Part shown: positions 47,483 to 59,744 of the stretch, in pieces
How positions within the stretch are numbered: the first letter of the stretch is position 1
How the letters are laid out: each line of letters opens with the position of its first letter
Assembly: GCA_023159155.1 (NCBI GenBank)
Contig: JAJNNX010000025.1
Coordinates: forward strand, 1-64,000
Direction of reading: 5' to 3'
Source of the DNA: Ustulina deusta
Lineage: Eukaryota > Ascomycota > Sordariomycetes > Xylariales > Xylariaceae
Length of the DNA stretch: 64,000 bases
Notes under the pieces: model-generated
Databases searched by the model: none
The model's input: only the letters and a program-made list of their open reading frames with translations
Told to the model about the DNA's origin: nothing
Position numbers and translations under genes: made by a program

Positions 47483-48852
47483 GTAAGAGCAAGTTTCTCT
47501 GGGTAGAAGGGGACGGGGACATATCATTACGTCCGGGCGGGCACGCGAAAGAATGCGCAAGAGCAAAAGGGGTCCATTGTTTCTCGGTCAACGTGCCGAT
47601 GATGTGCGAAAGCCTAACGAGACGATCAACGGTCGGTAAAGATAGGGGCGAGGGTGGGCGGGGGGGGGGGGGGGGGGAGGAAGGGATACGAAGAATAAAG
47701 GTCCAGAAGATGGAAATGGCAATTGGGCTGGTATCCGCAGTTGAAATCTATACCCCGGGAAACGAAACGGTTCGATGTATGTATAACATATATAACAAGT
47801 CTGTGGATTTCTCTCTTTCCCTCGCGTAGATAGGTATGGGAAATTAGCCCAGCAAGCTGACGATAACTTCTTCTTTTTTCTTTTGAAGTTTTAAAAACCA
47901 TGCCTTGCTATGATAGGCCTTACTAGTTATTATACTCCTGCCGCTTGTAGTTTTTGTTGCTCTGATTTCGCGTTCGATTAACATTGTTGTCTGGAAATGG
48001 CCTGTACAGGTGGGTAGGACGGTCGACCTATCTATCTACCTACTACCTACTTAGCTAGGTACCTAGAGGTACCTATAGGTCTGTCTATATCTATCTCTCG
48101 GTGGACATTTGGGGCAGTTCCGGTTTCATCGGCTCAGATAACCAAGGACCAGATATTAATAATCGGAAGCGAGCAATATATATATATCTCATTAAAAAGG
48201 AAATAAAAAATAAAAAAAAATAAAATAAAACTTTGCACGATTGTCATCATCCAAGCAAAACAGCAAGTTCGAGTAGCCGCAGTAAAATACAAGGGGTTGA
48301 GATTGGAATAGCTTTTTAGTGTTGGGGCATGTACTGCGATTAGGAGCCTACCTATCTACATCCCGGCATCTCGAAGGGAGTACAACGCAAATGCAGTGTT
48401 CTCTGGTTCTCTGGGATCAAGATCTCGATCTGTTTAAGAAAATCCATCCAGGGTATCGTAGGGTGAAGTTCTCGTACCCGTAATTGTAATTTTCAACAGC
48501 CTTTCATCATTACCCCGTGAGGTGGTAGCACCTTTTTTTTCGTGCTGGTGCAGCCTTGCGCTCTGAAACCTTATCAAGGTCGGATTGACACAAAGTGCTC
48601 AAACACAGATCGACTTCAGCACATAGATATAATCCTAATGCTGCACGCTTATCGAATCGATTGGGGGTCTCCTTTCTCTCTTCGTTTACCAATCCCAATA
48701 ACGAGAGCAGTGCTCGTACCCCGAAAATTCCGCAAGGGCAAACGCCACAGCAATGTAATAATTAACCGGGTCGTGTTGACCCAAAGTCATATGGCAGACA
48801 GTAAGCCAGCCACGGCATGTCTAGTATCTTGATTAACTTTTTGGACAAAATT
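47483..48852. other. Convergent 3' intergenic region
   Basis: This lies between the F-box/LRR gene (+) and the CobW gene (-). It contains a run of about 18 G at 47660-47677, TAGGTACCTAGAGGTACC words at 48050-48080 and an A-rich stretch at 48190-48235. No gene is supported. Confidence 0.5.
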
Positions 48853-49965
48853 CTACGCAATTTTCGTCACGGTCAACTCGCCTGACTCGCCGGCAAGCTC
48901 CAGCAACCCACCCACTTCAAGCTTCTTCTTCCACTTCGCGCTTTCGTAGCGAGCGAAGATGAGAGTCATGCGCAAAAGGGCCCCGTCACTAGAGTCGTGC
49001 TCGTTAACAGACGTCTCCATAGGTGTGAAGGTCCACCGCCCAAAGGCCCAGTTTAGAATATGTCTGGCAGACGTGGGTGGATCCAACGGCGGCGCTGATA
49101 TAGAATCATTTTGCTCTGAGTTATAAACTTGTGCTAACGACGAGATGGTTAACACCGACTTTATCCTATAAACCTCATCTTTGGGGGCCGTCTTGAGCAA
49201 CGTCATAAGCTTGGGCGCATCGACGACAGCGCCTCCGGGCCCGCGTAGCGTGACTGAGAGAACCTCGACTTCAGACTGGTGGCCATGGTTGCCATGGCCG
49301 TCGTCTCCGCTCTGGATGGCGGCTAGATGACCCTCGGTCAGGGCGCGCGTGAGTCCCCGGTCAATGCCGAAGATGACGTCGACGGGGACACGGCCGTGAT
49401 CGCTCTTGACCCAGGCAACATCGACTTCTAGGTCACCAACACGATCTCTCACCTCATCAAAACGGTGTTCGTCACAAGCCTCCCATTTATTAAAGATGAT
49501 GAGGTCGGTATAGCGGGCCTGAAGTCGAGCGGTGAAACTGGTGTCCTCATAGCCGGACCAATTCTCGACGTCGATGACGCTGACGACGCCGTCGAGGACA
49601 TATTGCCCGCCAGTCTCGCGCGCAATGCGATTCACCTCGATGGCGAGGGTGGCCGGGAAAGCAGAGCCCGAGGTCTCGATAACGATGCGATCGGGCTGGA
49701 CGGTGTTGCGGAGCTCGGCGAGGGCGGGGGCTAACTGGCCTACAAGGTTGCAGCAGATACAACCGTTAAGCAGCTCCTGGACGCCCGAGACGGCGCTGCT
49801 GGCAGCGAGCTGCGAGTCGATGGCGACGTCGCCAAACTCGTTCTTGAGCAGCGCAAGGCGGTATGACGGGTTGGCGGCGCGGAGCTGCGGGACGAGATTG
49901 AGCAGCAGCGTGGTCTTACCCGAACCTAGAAACCCCGTGACGATGGTGATGGGGGTCGGCGCCAT
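48853..49965 (-). CDS. CobW/COG0523-family metal-chaperone GTPase, 370 aa
   Basis: The gene is a single exon. The Walker A motif GFLGSGKTT is at residues 11-19, the CxCC metal-binding motif GCICC ends at residue 72, and RIVIETSGSAFPA and IIFNKWEACDE correspond to the switch and guanine-recognition regions. A His-rich segment DGHGNHGHQ lies in the middle, and the C-terminal CobW domain contains WAFGRWTFTP. COG0523 GTPases deliver zinc, cobalt or other metals to client enzymes. An in-frame ATG at 50121 would add 52 residues, including a Thr run encoded by an ACA repeat, which could be a targeting peptide. I prefer MAPTPITIV because the fold begins there. Confidence 0.87.
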   Translation of the reverse strand: MAPTPITIVTGFLGSGKTTLLLNLVPQLRAANPSYRLALLKNEFGDVAIDSQLAASSAVSGVQELLNGCICCNLVGQLAPALAELRNTVQPDRIVIETSGSAFPATLAIEVNRIARETGGQYVLDGVVSVIDVENWSGYEDTSFTARLQARYTDLIIFNKWEACDEHRFDEVRDRVGDLEVDVAWVKSDHGRVPVDVIFGIDRGLTRALTEGHLAAIQSGDDGHGNHGHQSEVEVLSVTLRGPGGAVVDAPKLMTLLKTAPKDEVYRIKSVLTISSLAQVYNSEQNDSISAPPLDPPTSARHILNWAFGRWTFTPMETSVNEHDSSDGALLRMTLIFARYESAKWKKKLEVGGLLELAGESGELTVTKIA

Positions 49966-51073
49966 GGCTGTTGCTGTTGTTGTTGTTGTTGTTGTCGCTG
50001 TGCCGGCTCGCACGCAGCGGCTGAGCGAGGGAAGGAAGAGAAAAGACGGGGAATGTGTCTTAAACAGGGTGAAGGTCAGATGGAGGGCTTGAGGGATTGA
50101 GGGGTTTATGGTAGCAGTCAATCTTACCTAATCGGGTAATGTCTGGAGCGGTTATTCATCCGCCAAGTACTGCTGCTTTACCTATGCCAACCAGTACGAC
50201 GTTAGAAACCAGCCTTGTAACCCCTGTAAATCAGAGTTGGCGGGCATTCTAGTAGGTATCTGCACACGTACCCTCTTGGCACGTGCCAACCCTGTCCCTT
50301 CCCCTCCGTCTCCATCGATATCCCTACCTATACTTACTAGTACATCTAGTTAGTACTTGGATCCACCGAGCGTTGCCAATAACTGCAGAATGACGTAGGT
50401 TAGGTTATGCCATCTGAACTTCGAACCGTCAACGTCAAGTGCGAAGAGTAACGAGGCAGAGGGAGAAGCAGTTGGGTTTACTATACCTACAGGTTAACGT
50501 ACGATTAATTGAAAGCTTCCTGTTTCTCTCTCTCTCTTTTTCTTTTCACAGCCATTGCAGAGTTCATAACTGTCCAGCCTGCAGTAGTCACTTCATCATG
50601 CAAGTATATTGACGCTTTATTTGTTATATACAGTTGTAAACCGAGTATAAACAATGTCTTCAGTAACACCCCCAAATTCTCAACCCACACAAGAAACAGT
50701 CCATATTGATTGGGCGAGGCCGCCAGAGGAGCTCGTCAGTCCACGAGAATAAAAGGCAGTAGTCCAAGTCTGATCGAAGCCTCGCCTTCGTGTAGATGGC
50801 CATCTAACAACACGCAAGTTGCAAAAACATATATATATATTCCTATCACATCCCACAGACACACACTCTCTCCTTTCTCTACGCATTTGAATTCACGAAT
50901 CGTGATATTTCGTTCCAACAGTCTGGTAAGAATAAGTATTATATTAGGCCCGACTTGCCTCAGGTGCAACTACTACCATCGCCATGGTTCGAGAATATGT
51001 GAAGCTTACAGCTCGGCCACCACAACACACCAGAGTGGCCCTGGATCGATAATACTTGGAGCTACTCTATCAT
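49966..51073. other. CobW upstream region and phosphoesterase 3' region
   Basis: An ACA/TTG microsatellite lies at about 49970-49997, within the possible N-terminal extension of the CobW protein. A frame of 32 codons at 50652-50750 has a good ATG context but no support as a gene. Otherwise nothing is recognised. Confidence 0.45.
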
Positions 51074-54000
51074 CTAACTACTCGGGCAATTAGGATAGTT
51101 GGCCTGAAAAGCTTCCGACTGCTTTACGAACAAAGGCAGATAATCCCGAGTTGTAAAGTTGGCACTGATATAATAATCGACATCTGCCGAGCTGAAGCTT
51201 GAGCCGAGAATAGCAAGCACGTCACTCTCGATGCTAGATACATACGAATAAGCCTCCACTACATAGCAATGAGAGCACCAGGGCTAAGATCTATCCCCTG
51301 GCAGGGTAGGGTAAGGGAGAGTAGGGTGGGGGAGAGGCACTTACAAGTCCACGAAAACAACGTCGACGACGTCGGCCTCGCCATTTTCGTCGAACCCGGC
51401 CGCACCCTGGAAGAAGGCAGGGATTGTGTAGTACGGAATCGCCGAGTGCGCTGTGTCGTCTCCGTCTGTACCCCAGTCATCCTTCGTCGTGTAACCGGGC
51501 TCGAGATCTACAACCTGGCGTCTGGTGATTCCACGAACACTGCTCCGGAGCTCATCATCACGCTTAATCTGGCTGTGGGGTTCGACGAAGGGATCGACGC
51601 AGATATCTCGCTCGACGGGCATGGACGCCAATGAACGTTTTTGGCTCGCACCGGCGTGGTTCAGCGCGCCGAGGAGTTTGCTGGCCTGCGGGTAGGGCAC
51701 GTCTTTAATATACAAGAAGGCGTCGAGAAACGGGGACACGATGAAGCTGTCATCGTAGGTGAAAGGTCCCTTGTACAAGTCGAAGCGTATACCGCCAGTA
51801 TTGGAGATGATGTAGCGGGCCGTGTCTTTGCGCTCTTCGCTAATGACCGTTTCAGCCAGGGCCGTCGACAGCAGCGGGAAGATGCTGTTCGAGCTGTTGA
51901 ACGGAACACATGTCATGCAATAGTGCTGGGGTACACAGCCGTACAACTCCTTGAGATTAAGTTGCTCTCTGTACTTGCTGATATCTGCCGTGGTAGCCCG
52001 TCCGTTGTCGTAATCGAAAGAATGGTCATACCAAGTCTCGGCATCTTCAAGTCGACATTAGTGATTGCAGCATAGTGGATGAATGTGAGGTCAAATACGG
52101 GGAATAGAACATGCGCATTAGATGATGTCGCTTCCGGGATCTGCTGGATGAGAAGAGGGAAACAACTTACGGTACGCAAACGTCTTGCGATTCCAATCGA
52201 GGTACCGACGAGAAAACGTGAAAGGAGAGGTGGAGTTCTCCGTCGCCCTGCGCGTAGGGTTTGGAACACCAGCAGGGTTGGGGAAAATACCATCGAAGCC
52301 GCTGTTGTTCTTAGTGAAGCCAGACATGGAGAGCCAACCAAGGGTCTCGCAATAACGGCCTATCTATCCAATCAGCACGACATCATTTCATGAGAGACCA
52401 AAGACCCTCGAGACCCTGACTTACCCGACTCGATCGCCACGCTGCTCTCATCATAAACAGTAAAGTCACGAATATGAGTGTGGCCACCTACAGCGCTAGT
52501 AAGCACGTATCCAGCACAGCATAAGAGTCGGCCGAGGCACAAACCTAAGATCTGGATAGGAGTATTGGGATGCACCGCCCGGATGGCATCGAAAACTGTC
52601 CGGAAGCTGCTGTTGCGGATAGGGTTGTGCCCGATGAGAACGAAGACGTCGATAGGATCACAGCTGTTAACGGCTTCTAAGAACCATTTCTGAGTTACCA
52701 TGGTCTTGGCAGGGATGATCTTAGTGACATTGGTGTTCCCTGACATCCGTTAGAGTCGTTTTGAAAACTATATCGAACGGTAATCAACGCCCCAAGCAGA
52801 CGCTTACCAGTAAAATCAAACAAGACGCCAAATGCCATGATCCTGAGGCCATGCTCGCTAGTAAAATACCTGTGCGTCTTGCCAATGTACTTCCACTCGC
52901 CAGTCTGTCGATCCGCGATCTGCACATTTGAGGTCAAGTACTTGTCGCCCCCTACAACAGTCAGGGTTAGTAACCGCCATTTGTGCACAATCTGTAAATA
53001 TTTCGAAACCGCGAGGAACTTCCAAGACATAATGACGTTGGCCCGGGAGGGAGCCTTCATGCCCCAAAAGCGGCCAAAGCAAGAAGAAAATGCCTCCGAG
53101 AATTACTCACAGTAGGCCGATATCTCGTCCCTTTCAAGATCAAATGTCAGCTACCTTCGCTCACAACAATTGCATTTCGGATATTTCAGGTGTTTGCAAG
53201 GATCCCTGCTCTTTCCGATGAATACCAGAAAGTGGTCTGGAACGACGCTAGAGTCACGTACAGAGCTTGGTAGGCCACATCTGCCAAGTAAAGCTCGTGG
53301 TTACCGATTGAGAGCAAGTCATATTCGACATCGTCAAAAATGTTGATAGAAATTGCTCCATCAGGCGACGTAGCATCGCTCAAGCCGTTGCCATCGTGCA
53401 AGTCACCTATTTCACCATATTAGCCATGCCAAGAGTTCAGGTCTCGCGGCCATCACATACCCGTATCAATCAAGAGGAGGTCGACGCCCACTGTATGGTC
53501 GAATATTAGCATTTGCCTCCAATCGTGGCGACATCTTGAGGAACTAAAGCCCAGGAGACTCCGAGTGCAGTGGCTACGCAAGACCGTACACGACCATTCG
53601 AAAACGTGCAGAGGCGGAAAAGGAGGGGGGCAAGATAAGCGCACGATGCTGCCTGGTGTAAACACTGCCGTTGTAAAAACACAAGATTTGTCGCTTACTG
53701 TTGCCAGCCTGATGCTTGAAGTGCGTCGAGAAAGTGACAAAGTCGCCCCAGTCAGCACCGTAGTTCTTCTCCTTCAGGTGTCCCTCCAGCCAACCATGGG
53801 TGTCGGTCTACGAATTCAAATGTACAGTTAGCCCATCGCCATTGATTGGCACCCGGTAGAGTATCGATACGCGGAAAGCGACATACTGTATGCAAGAAGT
53901 TCAATTGGCCCCATTCCAGGGCCCTCGTAGGTGCGTAGGTAGCATTGAGGGCGTCTGGTTGCATCCGCTTGACATGACGAACATGCTCGACATGGTTGGC

Positions 54001-54093
54001 CGGGGCGTAGCAACCTTCACAGGCGAGCACAGCTGGGGCGAGGGCGAGAGTCAGCGTCGTCACAACGACGCCGAAACCGTGCTTGACAGCCAT
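51074..54093 (-). CDS. Secreted calcineurin-type metallophosphoesterase / 5'-nucleotidase-like protein
   Basis: I assign eleven exons: 54093-53887, 53807-53699, 53490-53461, 53406-53262, 53130-53111, 52951-52808, 52739-52545, 52487-52425, 52359-52171, 52044-51345 and 51258-51074. A signal peptide ends at LAPAVLA. Metal-site motifs appear in order: [35 protein letters not shown] and GGHTHIRD. The C-terminal 5'-nucleotidase-like half has [34 protein letters not shown] and [10 protein letters not shown]. It matches the fungal family of yeast YHR202W. Exons 1-10 join in phase, including one of 20 nt. The last GT-AG junction is off by one base relative to the conserved C-terminal frame ([17 protein letters not shown]), so the end is uncertain or frameshifted. 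Confidence 0.85.
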
Positions 54094-56165
54094 GGGATTT
54101 TCCTTTCCTGGAGATGAAAGTCGCAAGAGCATTCGCTAGTGGAGACCCGCCAAGAATATCATGTAGAAGCCAAGCAGAAGCCGAGTTTGTTCCCGAAAGC
54201 TTGAAAAAACTCAAGACTCGGATTGCATGGTCGTGTATATTATATATTTAGAAAAGAAAAGAAGAAGGAGATGCAGGAGATGCGGGATTAAATAAGTATA
54301 CCTAGTGTGCTATTTAGTATTGTAAATACTCCAGCTCCCAGTAAATCAGCCTCGGGGCTGATCAGGGGATACCTAGTCCAAGTTCTTCTTCTTCTCTGTC
54401 TTGTCTTGTCCTCCGAAGGAGGTAGCGAGGTATTGCATCGAGGCTAGAACCCCGGCCGTGAGCGTAGTTCCACGTGTGGTATTAGGCATCTTACCCAAAC
54501 AAGTAGGTCGATAATGGAGAACCGGTCGCATGGGACCAGATCAGCATCTTATTGGGCAGCAAAGGGGCAGCCCCTGTCCTATCTGTGTCTGTGTTAAATA
54601 GTTCTATCTACGCGACAACTGCGCGCTTCATCAAAAGTTGCGAGTCGGTGAGTCTGGACGTTTCCTACGACCGCGATGACAATCCTTACGGCGGTCAAAA
54701 TACAAATTACACTATCTCTACCTATCGTGATACCTAATCTCTGGCCGTACGCCGTATTTACTCTCTAGGTTAGCACCGGAATTTCAAGAGTAGTGACTAA
54801 AGAGTATCAGCTTCACTCTTAATTCTTTCTGCCTGCCAAGTGAACTAGAAAGGAGAGTTTGTAAATAGAACTTGATTAAAGGATATCTTTGGGAATAGAT
54901 TGAATAGATATTGAAGGTTTCGACCGCCTAGGTAAGGTCCTGCTCGGATAGATATCGACAAATTTCTGCTTACCTCCGTATTAGTCCAACCAACACGACT
55001 AACCCTCCCCTCCCACGGTTCAAGGAGCCCAGTTTGCGGCTTCTATGTGCTCCCGACTATCTGGCCACTGGCGACGTAGCTTCTGACAGTGACCCCTTTG
55101 AAGATAACTCGATCCTTTCACCGAAACGACTACGTGGGTCCAGAGTGAATCATTGTCCTCAATGAGATCGATCCTTTTGTATATGTAATTGTCATCGCAG
55201 TGCCAGACGCAGAATCCCAGAAGCGAAGACTAATCTTCTGGTTTCGAGACAGGATCATCGATATACTGCTCCAGAGAGGTAGACTTCTGTGGTCCGAGTT
55301 AATTCCTCAGCCTTTCGTCCATTGCTCGAATATCAATCTGTGTGGGCTAAAATTCAAATATGGACGGGTTAATGTAAGATGTATATAGCTTCTGCCATCC
55401 AGATGATCTTTATACTCTGTGTATCCGATTTTTCGACTCCTATGTTGGTTGTCAAGCCATCTACTAAAGCACAAAGTAGCATGATGTCTTGCTGCATTGG
55501 TCTTGGAGGGGGAAGTTTGAGGGGAAACAGGGGCAATAACAAAGGCCCATCTTAACAAGGGATAGACTCGAGACCCTTCAACTCACAAATTTATTCCACG
55601 ACTCTTGGTGTCTCAGTAAGTCTTGTTGACAGCCACCGGCCCCGAATTACTTGAATTTATTATATTTGTTCCTTAGAATTTCTGTGACTATCAATAGACT
55701 AAGCCAACACCCGATGGTCACATTGGGAGTCACCAGCTCGAGCCCAAGGTTAGTCTACCTCCAGTGCGAAACGCGTGCGCAGGTACTGGATAACCGACAC
55801 CGAGGTCTAAACGCAGCGAGTAATGTATTTGTAATATACGAATAAAATGCAGGTATAATCTGTAAATATATGCCTGTGTTCTCCTGGGTTACATCATATG
55901 CCGACATTCCTAGTGAGGGTATAACAACAGACAATGTTTGAAACTTTGAATCGATTAATGCAGATGATCGCGTAAAAACAGCAGGGGGAGAATACCCGAA
56001 AGATTCGGATCCCCATGTATGGCCCCTATACCACAACCTCTCCCACTAGTAAAGAGACATAATTCATCAACCATACCCGACAAAAAGGAACAACTGATTT
56101 TACCAAGATTCCCCTGAAAGACAATGCCTAACCTGAAACCATAACCACAAGACTTGAAGTAAAAT
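54094..56165. other. Intergenic, no supported gene
   Basis: This 2.07-kb region has scattered short frames, the best at 54552-54737 and 55200-55388, without motifs or splice sites that join into a longer product. It should contain the phosphoesterase promoter near 54100-54300. Confidence 0.45.
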
Positions 56166-56825
56166 TTATAGAAGGATGAAGGGACCGACCATGAAGGCCA
56201 AACCGGCACCGACCATCAAAGATCTCTTCAATGATGCCGCAGCACCGGTGATCACCATGGGAGGAGGGTTGCTGACCGTACCGTTGCCCTTGCTGCCGTT
56301 GCCCACATTGCCGTTGCTTCCGTTACTTCCATTGTTTCCGTTACTTCCATTGCTTCCGTTACCACCGTTGCCGCCGTTACCACCGCTGCCGCCGTTGCCG
56401 CCGTTGCCACCATTTCCACCCACACTGCCCTGGTAAGCTGGTGGAACTCCAGTAGGTGTTGCAGGACTGCTATTGGTGGGTATTGTGGCTGGTGAAGCGA
56501 TGATGGTAGCGGTAACGCCGTTTCCACTGATCTGTACAGTTGGCCGACCGAAGCCGGTAGGTTGCGCTCCAGGGCATGTGATGACGACTTCGGACTCGGG
56601 ACAGATAGGGCAGCTGACTGTGGTGACGATGAATCCCGGGGGCATGGTAGGGGTGACGTAGTCTGCCTTGTTACCGAGGCAGGTCTCGGTGATTGTGTAG
56701 GTAGCCAACCACTTGCTCGTCTCGCACGCAGCAGGCAGGACAGTCTCATAGATGGTTGTGAAGAGAGTCTGGGTGACAGGAGGGCAGTACAAGAAAGCCG
56801 ACGAAGTAACGTTGGCGAAAGACAT
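56166..56825 (-). CDS. Gly/Asn/Ser-rich, probably GPI-anchored cell-wall protein, 219 aa
   Basis: The first 110 residues are Cys- and Thr-rich with short beta-type segments (LFTTIYETVLPAACETSKW, TITETCLGNK, VTTVSCPICPESEVVITCP). A Pro/Thr-rich linker follows. Residues of about 135-187 are repeats of GGNGGNGGSGG and GSNGSNGNN type. The last 20 residues are hydrophobic (VGAGLAFMVGPFILL), as in GPI-attachment signals. The puzzling point is the start: MSFANVTSSAFLYC is not a clear signal peptide, so surface location needs an upstream exon I cannot find or another export route. The start has a good ATG context (CATCAAAATG). No enzymatic role is suggested. Confidence 0.65.
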   Translation of the reverse strand: MSFANVTSSAFLYCPPVTQTLFTTIYETVLPAACETSKWLATYTITETCLGNKADYVTPTMPPGFIVTTVSCPICPESEVVITCPGAQPTGFGRPTVQISGNGVTATIIASPATIPTNSSPATPTGVPPAYQGSVGGNGGNGGNGGSGGNGGNGGNGSNGSNGNNGSNGSNGNVGNGSKGNGTVSNPPPMVITGAAASLKRSLMVGAGLAFMVGPFILL

Positions 56826-58097
56826 TTTGATGAATGCGCTGGTTTTATAAATATGCTATGAACGTATTATGTTGGACGATTGTGTTGATTATTGGAAGCA
56901 ACTGTAGCTAAACGAGTGGTGTTGTTGGGAAAGGAGTGTGATTGCCAAGAGGCTTTGAACGAGTGACTGTGATAATCAATTAGGAGGCAGATGCTAATGA
57001 GAATGAAAATCAAAGAAAACAGCTAGGCAAGCTGCCATCTTTATACCAGAGGTGGACAACGGCATCGCCATCTCTTGGCCCTCAGGACATAGCAACGAGT
57101 GATCCATAACAAACCTCTCTGGCAGGTGTCTGGTGGGACTGAACAGCAGTGGGAATGATGCGGTCATTTCAAGGCATTCCTCAGCTGTATAATACAGAGA
57201 ACATAGGTGAAGCCCTGCTATGTGGTGCCTTGGCGACATGGGAGACATGAGAGTGAGACAAGCCATGCTTTGTGTTCCAACCGCATTCTGGTCTTCAGCA
57301 TCAGCAAAAACACTCGATTCACACGCCAGGCCAAAATCAGGGCCTGACTATTCGCATCTCAATGATAAATCAAGAACGAGGGCAAGTAGAGAACGCACAC
57401 GCGTATCAGCAGTATAGGCTGGAGCTGTGTTCGTACTATGTGTGTGTGTATACTCGGCCGTATTGCTTGGCAAGGGAAATCCCCGATGCCTGAACCTCGG
57501 ACGAGGTGATGACTTCTTGCATTGAAGGTTCTCGTTGAACATCATCGCGGCCGTTCATCTATGCGACCTGGCAGACACATCGTAGAGGCGCCTCATTTTG
57601 CACCGATTCACGCAAAACAACAATCCATTGACAGCACGTCATGTTCGTGGCATGTTTCCTTTCAAATCGACATCTCCCGTCCACAGTCCGAAGACGAGCG
57701 GGAAACTTCCTAGTAAGGAGATTCTTCTCCAGAGTAAATTCCCATATAGGGGATGGCAACTCGTCACTGTAACAGCATCGAGGTGACGGTCGTGGCGACT
57801 CTGTGATTACTTTTTGATCTGAAGAAGGAAAAGAGAAAAAGAAGAGGGGAGCTTGGGAGCTTCCACTCCAATTTATGGAATATTTTCGTGGACCGAGTGG
57901 GACCCGAACCCCTGTGTAGTAGTGCCAGCTGTCGCCCAGCTGTGTTATCGATAGGTCCAGTCACTAGGTATGTGCTGATGTTACTGCCTATACTGGCAAC
58001 CAGGGTCCACAGTACAGGACCTATTCCTCACAATAACCTCTTATCAAGGCTTTGTCCTTGTCCAACATATTCTATAGACTCGCGCCATCGAACAAAC
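56826..58097. other. Divergent intergenic region
   Basis: This lies between the Gly/Asn-rich protein gene (-) and the FAM32A-like gene (+), and holds both promoters. A 70-bp tRNA-like segment at 57889-57958 was examined and rejected. The frames at 56994-57266 and 57522-57786 show no family features. Confidence 0.45.
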
Positions 58098-58627
58098 ATG
58101 CCGGCAGGCGACTACTTCTCGGCCGGGACTGGCGGTGCCCTCAAATTGAAGGGTGCGAAGGTCCAAAAGACCACGAAGAAGAAGCGGAGCAAGAGCCAGA
58201 GCAAGGATAAAGACAAGTCGGCGAGTCTCGAACGGTCCCTGTCCAGCACACCTGGCGCCGAGACGCAATTGGAAGAGCGAGACGGCATCAAGGACGCAAA
58301 GAAGGCAGCGATATCCGGCCACGAATCCGAACCCGAGCCCGAGTACAAGACGGAAGCAGAACGGCGACATGAAGAGGCAGTGAAAAAGAAGGTAACATAC
58401 ATGCACACACCCTGCTGCACGTCCTTATCTTGGTGGCTATGGTCAAGTGGAGGAACGAAACGCTGACCTAGACCGTGTGCCGCGCATAACAGATGCAACG
58501 AATCCTCGAGGACCCTGCCCTTGCCTCAGAGATCCGAAAGACCCATAAAGAAAGAGTGGAAAGCTTGAACACATATCTATCCAAGCTGAGCGAACATCAC
58601 GACATGCCGAAGATCGGCCCCGGATAA
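58098..58627 (+). CDS. FAM32A-like (DUF1754) protein, 142 aa
   Basis: Exons 58098-58391 and 58493-58627 join in phase 0 over a 101-bp intron. The N-terminus GGALKLKGAK is followed by a Lys/Ser-rich stretch KKKRSKSQSKDKDKS, an acidic linker, and the conserved end KTEAERRHEEAVKKK, then MQRILEDPALASEIRKTHKERVESLN and LSKLSEHHDMPKIGPG. The KLKG start and the KTHKERVxxxNxxLxxLxEHxDxPKIGPG ending mark the FAM32A family. Human FAM32A is a nuclear factor that reaches into the active site of the spliceosome during exon ligation. The same role here is inferred from family membership. Confidence 0.9.
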
Positions 58628-59744
58628 AGAACATGACAGCCCCGGACATCAAACAGGAAACGACCGCGCTACTGCCGACGACCAGATATGGATTCATACG
58701 GCAAGAGGGAAGCAACTTACTGTTCATCACCTCTGACACTTGCCCGCGGCTTTGGATCCGTGGCATGTACTTGCTTGGGGGCGTGCCGGAATGCCATGAT
58801 AACTCTCTCAAGGTTCACACCCCGGTATACCACGATCCACGCTTTATCTCATCCCAAAAGTAGCCATCAGTTATATACAAGGCTGCCTTGCAATCTCAAC
58901 GTCTGAACGATGTCTTGACGGACTCTCAGACTCACTTTTGTAAGCTACCCCCTAACGACGCATGCAACGGGAGGCAGCTATAGCTATAGCTGTAACGACG
59001 CGAAGAAGGAAAGTTCCATACGGCCTAGCTAGTAAATGAGTAATGGAATTATGAAAATGCCCCCATCTAGTCTAGCATTTCCAGATACCAGCGGTCTTCG
59101 CATTATCAATGTGGTGGTGAATTTAGCTGGTTACTCACTATCGCGCACGTGGATGGAAACAAACTGAGATGTCGGCTACTACGCAAAGGCACCAAATATC
59201 GGTGAAAATTTGGGTTACAATGCTGCTTACGCATGGAAATTCCTTGTAGACTTCTCGGGGCAGGATTTGTTTGCGCTCGGTGTAGGCAGGGCGTATGCAC
59301 ACGTATTACAATACATATATAGACTCGTAATGAAGATAAAGTTCGTTCGTTGTAGGGTGTTGACATTCTTATTAAGGTTCCTATTGCCTGCCTAGTCTAA
59401 AATTTCTAATACCTATTGATTATTACCTTGCTGCTTGTATATTTCTGTACTGTTACCGTGGTCGTAATCTCATGGCAAGAAATGATGGCTAAATCATCCT
59501 CCACCTGTATTACGCCCGATGGCCGATGCCGTCGATAGTTAAATGCTCCAGGCCTGCCAGGATGATCTCAATAATATATCCGTCACAAAGAGCCTACCCA
59601 ATGTAACCGGTTTACGTATGCTATACCCTATTGTCAACTGTCTAGAGTAAGAATTCTTCCACCGTATCCAATGCCCCGGGTTCCCCCACCGAGGTTAAAC
59701 GCACCAAACCATGCGCAACTTTGATATGTGCTACCGCCATTTGA
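58628..59744. other. Convergent 3' intergenic region
   Basis: This 1.1-kb region lies between the 3' ends of the FAM32A-like gene and the Ser/Thr-rich protein gene. No gene, repeat or regulatory site stands out. Confidence 0.45.

Noticed and set aside
50652..50750. A 32-codon frame starting MSSVTPPNSQ with HIDWARPP, resembling the start of some fungal membrane proteins
   Set aside because: It ends quickly and no splice donor leads to a membrane-spanning continuation. It could be a fragment but cannot be supported.
54552..54737. A 61-codon frame with IYATTARFIKSCESVSLDV
   Set aside because: The frame opens at a non-conserved codon, has no partner exon and no recognised fold.
57889..57958. 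A 70-bp segment resembling a minus-strand tRNA (B-box-like GGTTCGGGTCC, near-complementary ends GGACC and GGTCC)
   Set aside because: The T stem has only three good pairs, and no normal D stem or anticodon stem can be drawn. It lacks the conserved A after the T-loop CG. Chance or a very old relic is more likely.
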